Below are positions 1-9,074 of a DNA stretch of 64,000 bases, one piece after another. The position numbers were made by a program, and so were the translations under genes. The DNA is taken from the NCBI RefSeq assembly GCF_003031585.1, contig NZ_PWAA01000011.1:349501-413500 (forward strand). The letters are read 5' to 3'. The first letter of the stretch is position 1. Every line of letters starts with the position of its first letter. This DNA is from Thalassobius sp. I31.1. Lineage in GTDB: Bacteria > Pseudomonadota > Alphaproteobacteria > Rhodobacterales > Rhodobacteraceae. Under the pieces are notes generated by a model. That model was not told the DNA's origin. It saw nothing but the letters and a program-made list of their open reading frames with translations, and ran no database searches.

Positions 1-377
1 GCGGATTTCGCGGCAATCACCACATCAGCAGCCAGGGCAAGGCTTGCACCCACGCCAGCAGCAGCACCATTCACTGCAGCCAGGGTTGGAATACGGCAGT
101 TGAAGATTGCCTCAAACATCGGGTCATATTCTTCGCGCAGCGTGCGTTCCAGATCGATATCGTCGATCTTCGCCTGATCGCCCAGATCCTGACCGGCGCA
201 AAACGTCGAACCATTGCCGGTGATCGCCAGCGCGCGCGCAGATTTTTCCGCTTCTTTCACCGCATGCAGGATTTCCGCACGCATCTGGGTATTCAACGCA
301 TTTTTCGCCCTGGGGCGGTCGAGCATGAGAATAGCAACATCATTTTCGATGCTAAGGCGAATGGTCTCGTATTGCAT
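1..377 (-). CDS. Enoyl-CoA hydratase/isomerase family protein, partial (C-terminus outside window)
   Basis: The 125 visible N-terminal residues have the crotonase fold order: LDRPRAKNALN near residue 20, the first oxyanion-hole segment FCAGQDLGD near residue 70, and the second, GAAAGVGASLALA, near residue 105. Family members hydrate or isomerise acyl-CoA double bonds in the cytoplasm. The sequence resembles the PaaG/PaaB type (2-(1,2-epoxyphenyl)acetyl-CoA isomerase), but without the catalytic acidic residues further on the substrate cannot be assigned. The ATG at 377 follows a purine-rich GGAGAGA ribosome site. The gene lies 26 bases downstream of ccmH on the same strand and may be cotranscribed with it. 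Confidence 0.85.
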   Translation of the reverse strand, partial: MQYETIRLSIENDVAILMLDRPRAKNALNTQMRAEILHAVKEAEKSARALAITGNGSTFCAGQDLGDQAKIDDIDLERTLREEYDPMFEAIFNCRIPTLAAVNGAAAGVGASLALAADVVIAAKS

Positions 378-403
378 GTCTCTCTCCTGCCCCATTTGGC
401 GCC

Positions 404-856
404 TTATTCGTCCAGCAATTCTTTCAACCGCGCCTCTTCTGCGGCGCTCAGGTTGACTGAACCGGACGGTTTAGATTTCCTTGAATATAGGAAGATTCCG
501 CCCAACGACAAGAGCAACATCAAAGGTCCCGCAATCCACAGGATCAGATTGGAGCCATTCAGTTGCGGCGTCATCAGCACTCGTTCACCATAGCGTTCAA
601 CAAAGAACTGCATAATTTCCTGATCGCCGCGCCCGTCCAGCAGCAACTGACGCACCATAAGGCGGGCATCTTTCGCCCAATCCGCATTGGAAGATGCGAT
701 GTTTTCGCTTTGGCATTGCACACAGCGGATCACTTCATCAAGCGACTGCGCCCGGGTTTCCAACAGCGGATCCGCAAGCATTTCTTCCGGCTCCACCGCG
801 AAAGCAGGCAGTGTGAAAAACAGCAACATCAGTATAGAAAAAGCGCGCCGGATCAT
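404..856 (-). CDS. ccmH: Cytochrome c-type biogenesis protein CcmH
   Basis: CcmH (150 aa) is the membrane-anchored periplasmic thiol protein that keeps apocytochrome c CXXCH cysteines reduced for heme ligation. An N-terminal signal/anchor occupies residues 1-20. The family motif RCVQCQ gives the redox pair C45/C48, followed by the conserved SENIASSNADWAKDAR segment. A second membrane helix (LILWIAGPLMLLLSLGGIFLY) lies near residues 104-124, before a short acidic tail. Length and layout are normal for the family. Its ATG overlaps the ccmF stop in an ATGA, so the two are translationally coupled. Confidence 0.96.
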   Translation of the reverse strand: MIRRAFSILMLLFFTLPAFAVEPEEMLADPLLETRAQSLDEVIRCVQCQSENIASSNADWAKDARLMVRQLLLDGRGDQEIMQFFVERYGERVLMTPQLNGSNLILWIAGPLMLLLSLGGIFLYSRKSKPSGSVNLSAAEEARLKELLDE

Positions 857-2814
857 GCCTGTGCCCCCGTTGGTTTTGCTGCGCCGGATCGTTTGCCAGC
901 CGCCACCCGCAGGCGACGATCAAACAGCGAGAAAAACCCGCCAAGCGCCATGAAAATCGCCCCACCCCAGATCCAGTTCGCGAAAGGTTTGATGTGGCTG
1001 CGCACCGTATATCCGCCACCGGCCTGCGCATCGCCCACCACAAGGTAGATGTCGCGCATCAGCCCGTTGCTGATACCGGCTTCTGTTGTTGGCATGCCAG
1101 CCACCGGATAGCGACGACGTTCGGGGTGAAGCACTTCGATCAATTCACCATCCCGTTCCACCCGCAGGCGGCCCTGGGTGGCGAAATAATTCGGTCCCTG
1201 CACTTCTTCCACCGCTTCCAGCGTCACGGAAAATGCACCAACTTCAAAGGTTTCCCCGATTTGTGTGATGCGGATGTCTTCTTCTTCCCAGGCCACAAGC
1301 CCTGCAATGCCAAAAATCACAACACCAAAGCCCGCGTGCGATATGAATTTGCCCCAGTCAGCACCTGGCAACCGCAGCAAGCGTGCGGGTTTGCGCCCCG
1401 CCCGCTGCCAGAGTTCCGTCACAGACCCGAGGAAAATCCACAGGCCGCAGAACAACCCAACCGGACCAAGCGCGGATCTGTCCGTTTGCATCGCCCAAAG
1501 CAGGATCGCAGCGGAAACCGCCACCAGGCCAGCCAGCGCCAGTGTCTTGACCACACGACCTGCCTTTGCGCGCTTCCAGGAGAACATCGCACCAATCGGC
1601 AGAAACAGCGCAAGCCCCAGAATGAAAGGCGTGAAAGCCGTATTAAAGAAGGGCGCACCAACAGACAGCGGGCGGTCAAAGGCAAGCTCTGACACCACGG
1701 GCCAGATCGTACCGACAAAGACCACAAAGGCCGAAACCACCAGCAGTACATTATTCAGAACCAGGCCGCTTTCACGGCTGACCAGAGCAAAAACGCCTTT
1801 GCTTTCCATCACATGGGCACGGGCCGCGAATAGCGTCAATGCGCCCCCCATGAACAGGGCCAGGATGATCAGGATGAACATGCCGCGCTCGGGGTCATTG
1901 GCAAAAGCATGCACCGATGTCAGCACACCAGACCGCACGATGAAGGTGCCCATCAGGGAAAAGCCAAAGGCCAGGATCGCCAGCAGGATCGTCCAGCTTT
2001 TCAGGGTTTCACGCTTTTCCACGACAATGGCTGAATGCAGCAACGCAGTGGCCACCAGCCATGGCATGAAGGATGCGTTTTCCACCGGATCCCAGAACCA
2101 GAAACCACCCCAGCCCAGTTCGTAATACGCCCACCAGGACCCAAGCGCGATACCAATTGTCAGGAAGATCCAGGCAGCAAGTGTCCAGGGCCGCACCCAA
2201 CGGGCCCAGGCGGCGTCGACACGGCCTTCCAGCAAGGCGGCGACCGCGAATGAAAACGCCATGGAAAGGCCAACATAACCAAGATACAGAAACGGCGGAT
2301 GAAAGGCCAGGCCCGGGTCCTGCAAAAGCGGGTTCAGCCCCTGCCCGTTCAGCGGTGGGAATTCCAGCCGCAGGAATGGGTTAGAGGTGAAAATAATGAA
2401 AGCCAGAAAGGCCAGGCCAACTGCACCCTGCACAGACAACACCCGTGCACGCAGGCGATCCGGCAGGTCTTTACCAAAGACCACAGCCGCCGCACCAAAC
2501 AGCGCAAGGATCAGCGCCCAAAGCAGAACAGACCCTTCGTGATTGCCCCAGACCCCGCTGATTTTATAAAGCATCGGCTTCGCACTGTGGGAGTTAATCG
2601 TTACCAGTTGCAGCGAAAAATCAGAGGTCACGAACCCCCAGGTCAGCGCCAGAAAAGACAGGGTGATCAGCAGAAACTGCATCAATGCGGCGGGGGCTGC
2701 GACACGCATCAGGACAGCATCATTGCGCTGCGCCCCGATCATGGGAAGGATCATCTGAGCCAGCGCGACAGGCAACGCAAGGATCAGGGAAAGATGGCCG
2801 AGTTCGATATACAT
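853..2814 (-). CDS. ccmF: Heme lyase subunit CcmF
   Basis: CcmF (653 aa) is the integral membrane core of the System I heme lyase, which attaches heme from holo-CcmE to apocytochrome c. It has many hydrophobic segments and the tryptophan-rich WWD-type signature WGGFWFWDPVENASFMPWL, which binds heme at the periplasmic face. The open frame extends upstream to 2967, but those 51 residues are proline/arginine-rich and non-membranous. The ATG at 2814 (MYIELGHLSLILAL) is the family start. It is followed by ccmH with a 4-base overlap; ccmE lies about 2 kb upstream on the same strand, separated by the lysis pair and the oppositely oriented sirtuin. Confidence 0.96.
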   Translation of the reverse strand: MYIELGHLSLILALPVALAQMILPMIGAQRNDAVLMRVAAPAALMQFLLITLSFLALTWGFVTSDFSLQLVTINSHSAKPMLYKISGVWGNHEGSVLLWALILALFGAAAVVFGKDLPDRLRARVLSVQGAVGLAFLAFIIFTSNPFLRLEFPPLNGQGLNPLLQDPGLAFHPPFLYLGYVGLSMAFSFAVAALLEGRVDAAWARWVRPWTLAAWIFLTIGIALGSWWAYYELGWGGFWFWDPVENASFMPWLVATALLHSAIVVEKRETLKSWTILLAILAFGFSLMGTFIVRSGVLTSVHAFANDPERGMFILIILALFMGGALTLFAARAHVMESKGVFALVSRESGLVLNNVLLVVSAFVVFVGTIWPVVSELAFDRPLSVGAPFFNTAFTPFILGLALFLPIGAMFSWKRAKAGRVVKTLALAGLVAVSAAILLWAMQTDRSALGPVGLFCGLWIFLGSVTELWQRAGRKPARLLRLPGADWGKFISHAGFGVVIFGIAGLVAWEEEDIRITQIGETFEVGAFSVTLEAVEEVQGPNYFATQGRLRVERDGELIEVLHPERRRYPVAGMPTTEAGISNGLMRDIYLVVGDAQAGGGYTVRSHIKPFANWIWGGAIFMALGGFFSLFDRRLRVAAGKRSGAAKPTGAQA

Positions 2815-2960
2815 GCGGCGCAAGTTACACTGCCCGCGCCCGGGCCGAAAGAGATTCCCTGGCCCCCGTCGGTGCAGCACTGTCGCAGGCCCATGTGGAT
2901 TTTTGTGGTTCTTTTTCAGGTGATTTACGGGATAATCTTCGGAAAACGGAAAGGCATGCC

Positions 2961-3662
2961 ATGACACATCCCGCCATTGTGATCCTCACCGGTTCCGGTA
3001 TCTCGGCAGAATCGGGGATTGATACGTTTCGTGGTGCGGGCGGGCTGCGGAACAGGAATGTGGTCCAGGATCTGGCCAATCCACAGGCTTTCGCGCGTGA
3101 TCCCGAAAAAGTACATGAATTCTATAACATGCGCAGACGTGGGTTGATCGGGAAAGAACCCAACGCCGCACATCACGCCCTTGCCCGGCTGGAGGCGGAA
3201 TATCCCGGTGATGTTTTGATGGTGACGCAGAATGTTGATGATCTGCATGAAGCGGCTGGCACGCAAAACCTGTTTCATATGCACGGCGAGCTGCGCAAAG
3301 CCTGGTGTCAGGCATGTGATCTGCGTACGCCCTGGCAGGAAGATCTGACGATTGAAACACCCTGCCCGTACTGTGAGGAAACCGGGCAGTTGCGTCCGGA
3401 TATCGTCTGGTTCGGTGAGGTTCCCTATCACATGGATGCCATCCTTGCGGCACTGGAAACGGCAGAGGTTTTTACCTCCATCGGCACCAGCGGCACGGTT
3501 TACCCCGCCGCCGGTTTTGTTGAAATTGCCCGTAATCGTGGGGTGCATACGGTTGAGCTGAACCTGGAACCTTCCGACAATCACTGGGATTTCTCCGAAA
3601 GCCATCACGGACCTGCGACAGAGGTTGTGCCGCAATGGGTTGATCAGATCCTAAGAACGTGA
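2961..3662 (+). CDS. cobB: NAD-dependent protein deacylase, class III sirtuin (CobB/SIRT5-like)
   Basis: This 233-residue sirtuin removes acyl groups from lysines using NAD+. Visible motifs are the NAD-binding GSGISAESG (11-19), TQNVD (89-93), the catalytic histidine H108 in HMHG, two CXXC pairs for a structural zinc (CQAC and CPYC), WFGE, and GTSGTVYPAA. FYNMRRR (54-60) supplies the Tyr and Arg that select succinyl/malonyl-lysine in E. coli CobB and SIRT5, so desuccinylase activity is likely. The longer frame from 2685 is a shadow of ccmF; the ATG at 2961 starts MTHPAIVIL. It is transcribed divergently from ccmF and its 3' end overlaps the holin gene tail-to-tail by 12 bases. Confidence 0.93.
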   Translation: MTHPAIVILTGSGISAESGIDTFRGAGGLRNRNVVQDLANPQAFARDPEKVHEFYNMRRRGLIGKEPNAAHHALARLEAEYPGDVLMVTQNVDDLHEAAGTQNLFHMHGELRKAWCQACDLRTPWQEDLTIETPCPYCEETGQLRPDIVWFGEVPYHMDAILAALETAEVFTSIGTSGTVYPAAGFVEIARNRGVHTVELNLEPSDNHWDFSESHHGPATEVVPQWVDQILRT

Positions 3663-4187
3663 ATTACGCCATTCGCTCAGCGCGGCATTCTCGTTCGTCT
3701 CCTCAGATTGTCCCGCCCCGGATTTCAGCGCCTGAAGCGCTTTTGTGTTTTCCAGAACCTGCGGCACACGTGCCATAGTCTGCGCCACAGATCTTTGAAA
3801 TTCCTGGTCTTTCTGCTGGTGCCGTGCGCCAAAATAGAAAGACACAATCGCGCCCAACAACCACCAAAGCGGCTCTGGCACCAGTGCAAGCCCCTGCATC
3901 CGGGCGCCAAACCACAGGGGATCCACCATGGCACTGATGAACAGTCCCAAAGTCCCAAGCGCCAGCGCCGGGCGCGGCAGACGGTTCAGCGCATCCATCA
4001 GACGATCAAACATACCACGCTGTGGCTGGGCAAACTCTGTCCCATATTGCGCAAGCGCCGCCTGCTGCAAATCCGCCCCGCGTTTTCCCGCGGCCTCTGC
4101 GTTTTCGCGGAACACTTCGGCGGTTTCCGCCACCACGTTGCGCCCGCTGCCAAAAACCAGACCAAAGATACGTTCCAGAAACCCCAT
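3651..4187 (-). CDS. Holin family protein (3TM holin-like)
   Basis: This 178-residue protein has two clear hydrophobic helices: ALALGTLGLFISAMVDPLWFG near residues 85-105 and PLWWLLGAIVSFYFGARH near 113-130. A possible amphipathic N-terminal helix (MGFLERIFGLVFG) precedes them, and a charged tail follows. This is the layout of the holin family often paired with GH108 endolysins. Start choice: the endolysin gene ends TAA, one base later comes this ATG, and a GGGGGGCG ribosome site lies just upstream inside the endolysin tail. Translation is therefore coupled. Holins form inner-membrane lesions that release the endolysin. In Rhodobacter capsulatus a holin/endolysin pair releases gene transfer agent particles; that role here is inferred. 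Confidence 0.82.
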   Translation of the reverse strand: MGFLERIFGLVFGSGRNVVAETAEVFRENAEAAGKRGADLQQAALAQYGTEFAQPQRGMFDRLMDALNRLPRPALALGTLGLFISAMVDPLWFGARMQGLALVPEPLWWLLGAIVSFYFGARHQQKDQEFQRSVAQTMARVPQVLENTKALQALKSGAGQSEETNENAALSEWRNSRS

Positions 4188-4188
4188 A

Positions 4189-4803
4189 TTACGCCCCCCA
4201 TCCTGCTGTGCGTTTGCGGTGTTCATCTGTGCTCAGGTGATAGCGCGGTGAAATGAACTCCTCGGCCCGACTGATCCAGCCACCTTTGCCACCATCCCGG
4301 CGGCGGGCATATTTGCGACTGGCGGGGCGCTGATCCGCAAGACGATAATAATAATTGCGCCGGGCAATCCCGTAGGCATCCGCCAGATGGGACGGCGCGG
4401 CAGCCTCTGCCACTTCAGCAGCTGCGATCGTCTGCGGGCCAATCACGCCATCCACCACAACCCATTGCCCCATCTGACGCAAAAGCCGTTGCAGAATTTT
4501 CACCGCATTACTGCCCGCGTTCACATACATATCAAAAACGGAGGGCCTCAGGCCTTCGGGCAGGCGATCAATCTTCGGGATCTGATAATAGTGGCGCATA
4601 TAAATTTCGACCGCATCCGCACGGGTCAGACGCCTGACATCGGCTTCAGTCAGCCGACCGTCCCCCGTCTTATCGATCCCAAGGCGGCGCAAAGTGCCAA
4701 GCGTCACACCGTATTTCGTCGCCCCGCCCGGATCATCCGGATCATTCACATAGCCACCTTCACGGGCGACAATTTCTTCGGCCAGCTGACGTACATCACG
4801 CAT
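4189..4803 (-). CDS. Endolysin, glycoside hydrolase family 108 with peptidoglycan-binding domain
   Basis: This 204-residue protein has the GH108 signature EIVAREGGYVNDPDDPGGATKYG near its N-terminus; the Glu of EGGYVN is the catalytic acid in this N-acetylmuramidase family. The C-terminal part (GVIGPQTIAAAE onward, YYYRLADQRP) matches the PG_binding_3 domain that usually follows. No signal peptide is visible, so export depends on the coupled holin. The ATG at 4803 (MRDVRQLAEEIV) is preferred; an in-frame ATG at 4836 would add 11 residues. The pair sits between ccmE and cobB with no other phage genes around it. Confidence 0.88.
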   Translation of the reverse strand: MRDVRQLAEEIVAREGGYVNDPDDPGGATKYGVTLGTLRRLGIDKTGDGRLTEADVRRLTRADAVEIYMRHYYQIPKIDRLPEGLRPSVFDMYVNAGSNAVKILQRLLRQMGQWVVVDGVIGPQTIAAAEVAEAAAPSHLADAYGIARRNYYYRLADQRPASRKYARRRDGGKGGWISRAEEFISPRYHLSTDEHRKRTAGWGA

Positions 4804-4896
4804 CGTAAAACCCCCGGGGTAATCAAAGTTACGCATCGGGGATCAGGATCAGGGGGAAGTGTTAATTCACGTAAATATCACCGTACGCAGGGTTTA

Positions 4897-5352
4897 TCAG
4901 CTGTCGCTGTCGTCACCCGCATGTTGATAAACACCCTGTTCTTTCAGCGCGTCGACAACTTCTTTTGGCATATATTCTTCGTCATGTTTGGCAAGGATTT
5001 CAGTGGCATGGAACACACCGTTTTCCCAGGATCCCGTGCCAACCATGCCCTGGCCTTCGGTGAACAGGTCCGGCAGCACGCCAACAAAACTGACCGGCAC
5101 AGTCGCGCCCCCATCGGTCACTGCGAAAGTCACCGCAAGCCCTTCACCGCGCGTCAGCGATCCGTCTTCCACAAGGCCGCCAATGCGGAAAACTTCGCCC
5201 TGACGGGGAGGTTCGGCCATGACTTCAGACGGGGATTTGAAATACTGGAACGCGTCCTTGGGCAGAAACGCCAGGGCCACAAGAATGCCCGCAATTGCCA
5301 GGAAAGACACCAAGATCACCTGAATGCGGCGTTTCTTTTCCAGTGATTTCAT
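4897..5352 (-). CDS. ccmE: Cytochrome c-type biogenesis heme chaperone CcmE
   Basis: CcmE (151 aa) binds heme covalently in the periplasm and delivers it to the CcmF/CcmH lyase. It has an uncleaved N-terminal anchor (residues 10-30), an OB-fold beta barrel, and the motif AKHDEEYMP, in which H123 is the expected heme-linking histidine and Y127 the axial ligand. A flexible acidic tail follows. It lies 39 bases downstream of argC on the same strand, a neighbourhood familiar in Rhodobacterales. Confidence 0.96.
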   Translation of the reverse strand: MKSLEKKRRIQVILVSFLAIAGILVALAFLPKDAFQYFKSPSEVMAEPPRQGEVFRIGGLVEDGSLTRGEGLAVTFAVTDGGATVPVSFVGVLPDLFTEGQGMVGTGSWENGVFHATEILAKHDEEYMPKEVVDALKEQGVYQHAGDDSDS

Positions 5353-5391
5353 TTCTCTGCCTGCCTTTATGAAAGGTTGGTTGGTATGGGG

Positions 5392-6420
5392 TTACGGGAA
5401 AAGCGGGGCCAACATCAGGCCCGTCGTTTCCTCAACACCAAGCATAAGGTTCGCGTTCTGAAGCGCCTGGCCAGAGGACCCTTTGGTGAGGTTATCCAGC
5501 GCGGCCACAACAATTGTGCGCCCTTCAATCCGGTCAGCAACAACGCCGATATGGCAGAAGTTAGACCCACGGATATGTTTCGTGGATGGCGCCTGACCCA
5601 GTGGCAGAAGTTCAATGAACGGTTCATCCGCATAAGCATTTTCAAAAGCTTTATGAATAGCTTGCGCATCACCCTTCACGTAACATGTCGCAAGGATGCC
5701 CCGGTTTGTCGGCAGCAGATGCGGGGTAAACTGGATCTTCACCTCACGCCCGGCAATGGCGGAAAATTCCTGATCAAATTCACCCAGATGGCGATGCGTG
5801 CCCCCAACAGCATAGGCATGATACCCTTCTGCCAGTTCCGCATGCAGCAGGTTTTCTTTCAGCGCACGTCCGGCGCCGGAAACACCACATTTCAGATCCA
5901 TGATGATTTCATCCAGATCAATAACGCCGGCTTCGATCAACGGACGCAGGGCAAACTGTCCGGTCGCAGCATTACAGCCGGTGCCTGCTACCAGGCGCGC
6001 ATTTTTAATCTGATCCCGGTAGAATTCTGTCAGGCCGTAGACCGCCTCTTTCTGCATCTCGATGGCAGAATGCGGGTTGCCGTACCATGTCTCGTAGGCC
6101 TCAGGATCGCGCAGACGGAAATCAGCGGACAGATCCACGATTTTCAGATCACGCGGCAATGCACTGATGACTTCCTGGCTGGTCTTATGCGGCAAAGCGC
6201 AGAAACACAGATCAACCGTCGAGAAATCAATTTCACCAATCTTTACAAGGGTTGGCAGGTCAAGATGGCGCAGATGTGGAAAGACGTCGCGCATTTCCAT
6301 GCCCGCTTTTCGCTCTGCCGCCAGGGCCACAATCTCCATCTCAGGATGGGTTGCGATCAAGCGAACAAGTTCCGCACCCGTGTAACCAGATGCACCGAGA
6401 ATTGCGATTTTATGGGTCAT
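5392..6420 (-). CDS. argC: N-acetyl-gamma-glutamyl-phosphate reductase
   Basis: ArgC (342 aa) reduces N-acetylglutamyl phosphate to the semialdehyde with NADPH in arginine synthesis. The N-terminal Rossmann motif is [15 protein letters not shown], followed by LSADFRLRD. The catalytic cysteine lies in [11 protein letters not shown], a variant of the more common NPGCYPTA, and the His region reads [12 protein letters not shown] chose the ATG at 6420 (MTHKIAIL) because GGTGG lies at ribosome-site distance; an ATG four codons upstream at 6432 is possible. The gene is cotranscribed with ccmE downstream. Confidence 0.94.
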   Translation of the reverse strand: MTHKIAILGASGYTGAELVRLIATHPEMEIVALAAERKAGMEMRDVFPHLRHLDLPTLVKIGEIDFSTVDLCFCALPHKTSQEVISALPRDLKIVDLSADFRLRDPEAYETWYGNPHSAIEMQKEAVYGLTEFYRDQIKNARLVAGTGCNAATGQFALRPLIEAGVIDLDEIIMDLKCGVSGAGRALKENLLHAELAEGYHAYAVGGTHRHLGEFDQEFSAIAGREVKIQFTPHLLPTNRGILATCYVKGDAQAIHKAFENAYADEPFIELLPLGQAPSTKHIRGSNFCHIGVVADRIEGRTIVVAALDNLTKGSSGQALQNANLMLGVEETTGLMLAPLFP

Positions 6421-6515
6421 TTGCGCCACCATGTCTTATCTTCCTGTTCTGGCTAGTCCTTTTGCCCGGCCTCGTCAACGCGACACTCTTGTCAATCTAA
6501 GACAGCGCACTAAGG

Positions 6516-7106
6516 TTGAGCCGACACTATCATCATAAGGGTGTTCGACTGTTGCAAAATTTTATAAACTTGAGCACGGACACGTTACTCGGTGCAAGCT
6601 TGATGGCCATAGTTCCCACAGGCTATATGCTTGCTCAAAAGAGAGCCAAAAAGAGATCGATGCTGGTTAGCATATTGGCGTATTCAGAGACCATGCGCCA
6701 AAACGTAGAAAGTATCACCTACGCACCCCGAGTAGCAGAAATTAAGGCACTAATCGCAAACAACGACGTTTCCTTTAGAGCTTACGTTCCTCTTTCTGAT
6801 AAGAACACACCTTATGATGAGTACTTGAAAAAGAAATATACTCTCGCACCAGAACTGATAGCAGTATGTGATACATACTTTGGGCATGCATTGCTCTTTG
6901 AGCAATCATACTCAAATTTGGCTGGAGACGAGTTTTTCTCGCTTACGCCAGAGCGGCAAGTGAAAGCGTTAGATAGTCTGGTTAATATTGGAACAAACAC
7001 AGAAAAGGCGCGGCAAGAAATGGTATTCGCATTCCAAAACCACAGACAGACCAAACGTCTATTGATACGTATCCAGAGAACCCTTACAGGAATTACCTTT
7101 AGCTAG
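6516..7106 (+). CDS. Hypothetical protein in an AT-rich insert
   Basis: I do not recognise this protein (up to 196 aa). A weak hydrophobic stretch (LLGASLMAIVPTGYMLA, about residues 24-40) followed by KRAKKR suggests a single N-terminal membrane anchor with a cytoplasmic helical remainder rich in Glu, Lys and Gln. The start is uncertain: TTG at 6516, TTG at 6552 or ATG at 6603 are all in frame. Base and codon use is clearly more AT-rich than its neighbours (AAA, ATA, TTA, AGA codons). It is the only plus-strand gene between minus-strand argC and murI, so recent acquisition is likely. Confidence 0.55.
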   Translation: MSRHYHHKGVRLLQNFINLSTDTLLGASLMAIVPTGYMLAQKRAKKRSMLVSILAYSETMRQNVESITYAPRVAEIKALIANNDVSFRAYVPLSDKNTPYDEYLKKKYTLAPELIAVCDTYFGHALLFEQSYSNLAGDEFFSLTPERQVKALDSLVNIGTNTEKARQEMVFAFQNHRQTKRLLIRIQRTLTGITFS

Positions 7107-7114
7107 CAGAACAG

Positions 7115-7921
7115 CTATTGAAAGGTGATTTCGCGTTTCAGGAACTGTGTTGCCTTGTCAGACACACGTTTCGCATCGCCTGAAGTCAGAAACAGGTTCT
7201 CCTGCCCCGTGCCCAGCATATCAGGGTGACGTTTCAGATAATCCGCAAGGCTGTCCGCAACCACATCCGCCTGGGAAAACACCTTAACACCTTCGCCCAA
7301 AGCCCCCTGAAACGTGTCTTTCAGCAGCGGGTAATGTGTACAGCCCAGGATCGCGGCCTGGGGTTTTGGCATACGACGTTGCAAGGCTTCCACGTGGGAA
7401 CGCACCAACGCCTGGGCCAGCATTTCATCGCCGTCCTCAATCGCGTCAACCAGACCACCGCAGGGCTGTGCTTCCACATCGACACCAATCGCGCGAAACG
7501 CCAGTTCCCGCTGAAACGCCCGGCTGGCAACAGTGGCAGGCGTCGCGAACAGGGCAACATGTTTCACGTCGACCTCACGTGGCGGGGAATTGTCCCCCCA
7601 CTGGCGTTCGGTCAAGGCTTCGATCAGGGGAACAAACACGCCCAGCACGCGTTTGCCTTTGGGCAGACCTTCTTCCTGCATACGGCGCAAAGCGACGGCT
7701 GAAGCCGTATTGCATGCCAGGATCACCAGATCACAGCCCGCATCCCACAGACGTTCTGTCGCGGCTTTGGTTAGTTGGTAAATATCATCGGCCGCACGCA
7801 CACCATAAGGCGTATTGGCGTGATCACCGTAGTAGACAAAGGCCTGATCCGGCAGATGTTTCGCAGCGCCTTCCAGAACTGTCAGCCCGCCAAGTCCACT
7901 GTCAAAAATACCTACTGCCAT
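7115..7921 (-). CDS. murI: Glutamate racemase
   Basis: MurI (268 aa) makes D-glutamate for peptidoglycan. Visible motifs are GIFDSGLGG (D7, S8), [11 protein letters not shown], and the two catalytic cysteines: C70 in LACNTASA and the Cys of LGCTHYPLL. The frame opens at 7978, but MAVGIFDSG from the ATG at 7921 is the family start. The stop is only 8 bases from the convergent orphan gene. The acyltransferase gene ends 28 bases upstream, so the two are probably cotranscribed. Confidence 0.95.
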   Translation of the reverse strand: MAVGIFDSGLGGLTVLEGAAKHLPDQAFVYYGDHANTPYGVRAADDIYQLTKAATERLWDAGCDLVILACNTASAVALRRMQEEGLPKGKRVLGVFVPLIEALTERQWGDNSPPREVDVKHVALFATPATVASRAFQRELAFRAIGVDVEAQPCGGLVDAIEDGDEMLAQALVRSHVEALQRRMPKPQAAILGCTHYPLLKDTFQGALGEGVKVFSQADVVADSLADYLKRHPDMLGTGQENLFLTSGDAKRVSDKATQFLKREITFQ

Positions 7922-7949
7922 GATCTTTGCCTCGTATATCCGGACATTC

Positions 7950-8861
7950 TCAGGCCCGGTGATTTTCCTCAAATTCAAACCCTAGCACACCCGGCACAGG
8001 TTCTGGCGACAAGTCATAGGTCGCTTTGCGCAGGAAATCCATCATGCCTTTCGGATCCTGCGCGAATTTGTCCAGTTCCGCCTGGGGAATGGGCTTACCC
8101 ACGACAATCCGCACCGGTTCATCCACGCGACGCCTGAATTCCTTGATCAGCAACGCCATGCGCAGCGTGTAATGCAGATGTGACGCAATCTGGAACAAGC
8201 GCGAATTCTGACCGTCAAAATAGATTGGCACCACGGTTGCACCCGATTTCGCAATCATCTTTGCCGTAAAGCTGCGCCAGACCGGATCAAGCGGCGTTGC
8301 CATCGGGGTTTGCGCAGTCGACACGGTACCGCCCGGAAAAATGCCAATCGCCCCGCCATCCGCCAGATATTTCAGCGCAGTTTTACGGGTGTTCAGGTTG
8401 GTTTTCACAGCTTCTTTGGTTTCATCAAAACTGATTGGCAGAATGACACGGTCCAGATCTTCGGCTTTGCGGAAAATCTTATGGGCCAGAATGCGAAAAT
8501 CACCGCGCACACGGGACAGGATATTGCCCATCATCATGCCATCAAGAATGCCGTAGGGGTGATTTGCGACAAGGATCAGCGGGCCATTGGCCGGGATATT
8601 GTCCAGACTGCCACCGACGACATCCAGGCTCAGCCCATAGCGTTCCGGGATCACATCCCAGAAATTGCGCCCCTCTGCGACCTCCGCGTCATAACCACGG
8701 GCGCGTTTGATCAGGTTTATGCGTCCGGTGGCGTTTTCAAGCACCCGGATCACAGCTCGTCCACCGCGGGTCGAGGCAGAGCGCGCATAGGTGATGTCAC
8801 TGGCGACTTCTCGTTGTTCGCGGGTGATTTTAACGCGTTTTAAAGGATTTGATTGGCGCAT
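7950..8861 (-). CDS. Lysophospholipid acyltransferase family protein (COG3176-like)
   Basis: This 303-residue protein belongs to the PlsC-like acyltransferases. The acceptor motif is NHPYGILDG, as in the putative hemolysin/OlsB-like branch, and the acyl-acceptor site reads FPGGT in place of FPEGT. A further conserved block is [20 protein letters not shown]. It probably acylates a glycerophospholipid or ornithine-lipid precursor at the inner membrane; the substrate cannot be read from sequence. Its N-terminus is basic with no signal peptide. It lies directly upstream of murI on the same strand. Confidence 0.85.
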   Translation of the reverse strand: MRQSNPLKRVKITREQREVASDITYARSASTRGGRAVIRVLENATGRINLIKRARGYDAEVAEGRNFWDVIPERYGLSLDVVGGSLDNIPANGPLILVANHPYGILDGMMMGNILSRVRGDFRILAHKIFRKAEDLDRVILPISFDETKEAVKTNLNTRKTALKYLADGGAIGIFPGGTVSTAQTPMATPLDPVWRSFTAKMIAKSGATVVPIYFDGQNSRLFQIASHLHYTLRMALLIKEFRRRVDEPVRIVVGKPIPQAELDKFAQDPKGMMDFLRKATYDLSPEPVPGVLGFEFEENHRA

Positions 8862-8965
8862 TTTTGATCCTCCGGGGAAGATGAAACGGGAAACTCAGAA
8901 CAGTATGTCACCGTTTTTTATCAGAAATACGACAGATCACCACGATTTTCCGCCCTCTTATTCCA

Positions 8966-8987
8966 GAAACCCGGAATTCCGGGTTTC
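8966..8987. repeat. 22-bp perfect palindrome
   Basis: The arm GAAACCCGGAA is followed immediately by its exact reverse complement. It lies in the 213-base gap between the 3' end of the indolepyruvate oxidoreductase gene and the start of the acyltransferase gene, both on the minus strand. No T-run follows on either strand, so it is not a standard intrinsic terminator; it could be an operator or a processing hairpin. Confidence 0.6.
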
Positions 8988-9074
8988 CAACATTGTGAGG
9001 TTGTTAACTGTTTGCCGGGGCACGGAATTCCTCAGACCCCCGGCACACTCAACACCTCTCAATGCTCACGCGAT

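Noticed and set aside
2685..2960. N-terminal extension of the sirtuin frame
   Set aside because: It is antisense to ccmF and not protein-like; the sirtuin family starts at MTHPAIV from 2961.
2815..2967. 51-residue extension of CcmF
   Set aside because: Basic, proline-rich and non-membranous, and it lies in the cobB promoter region.
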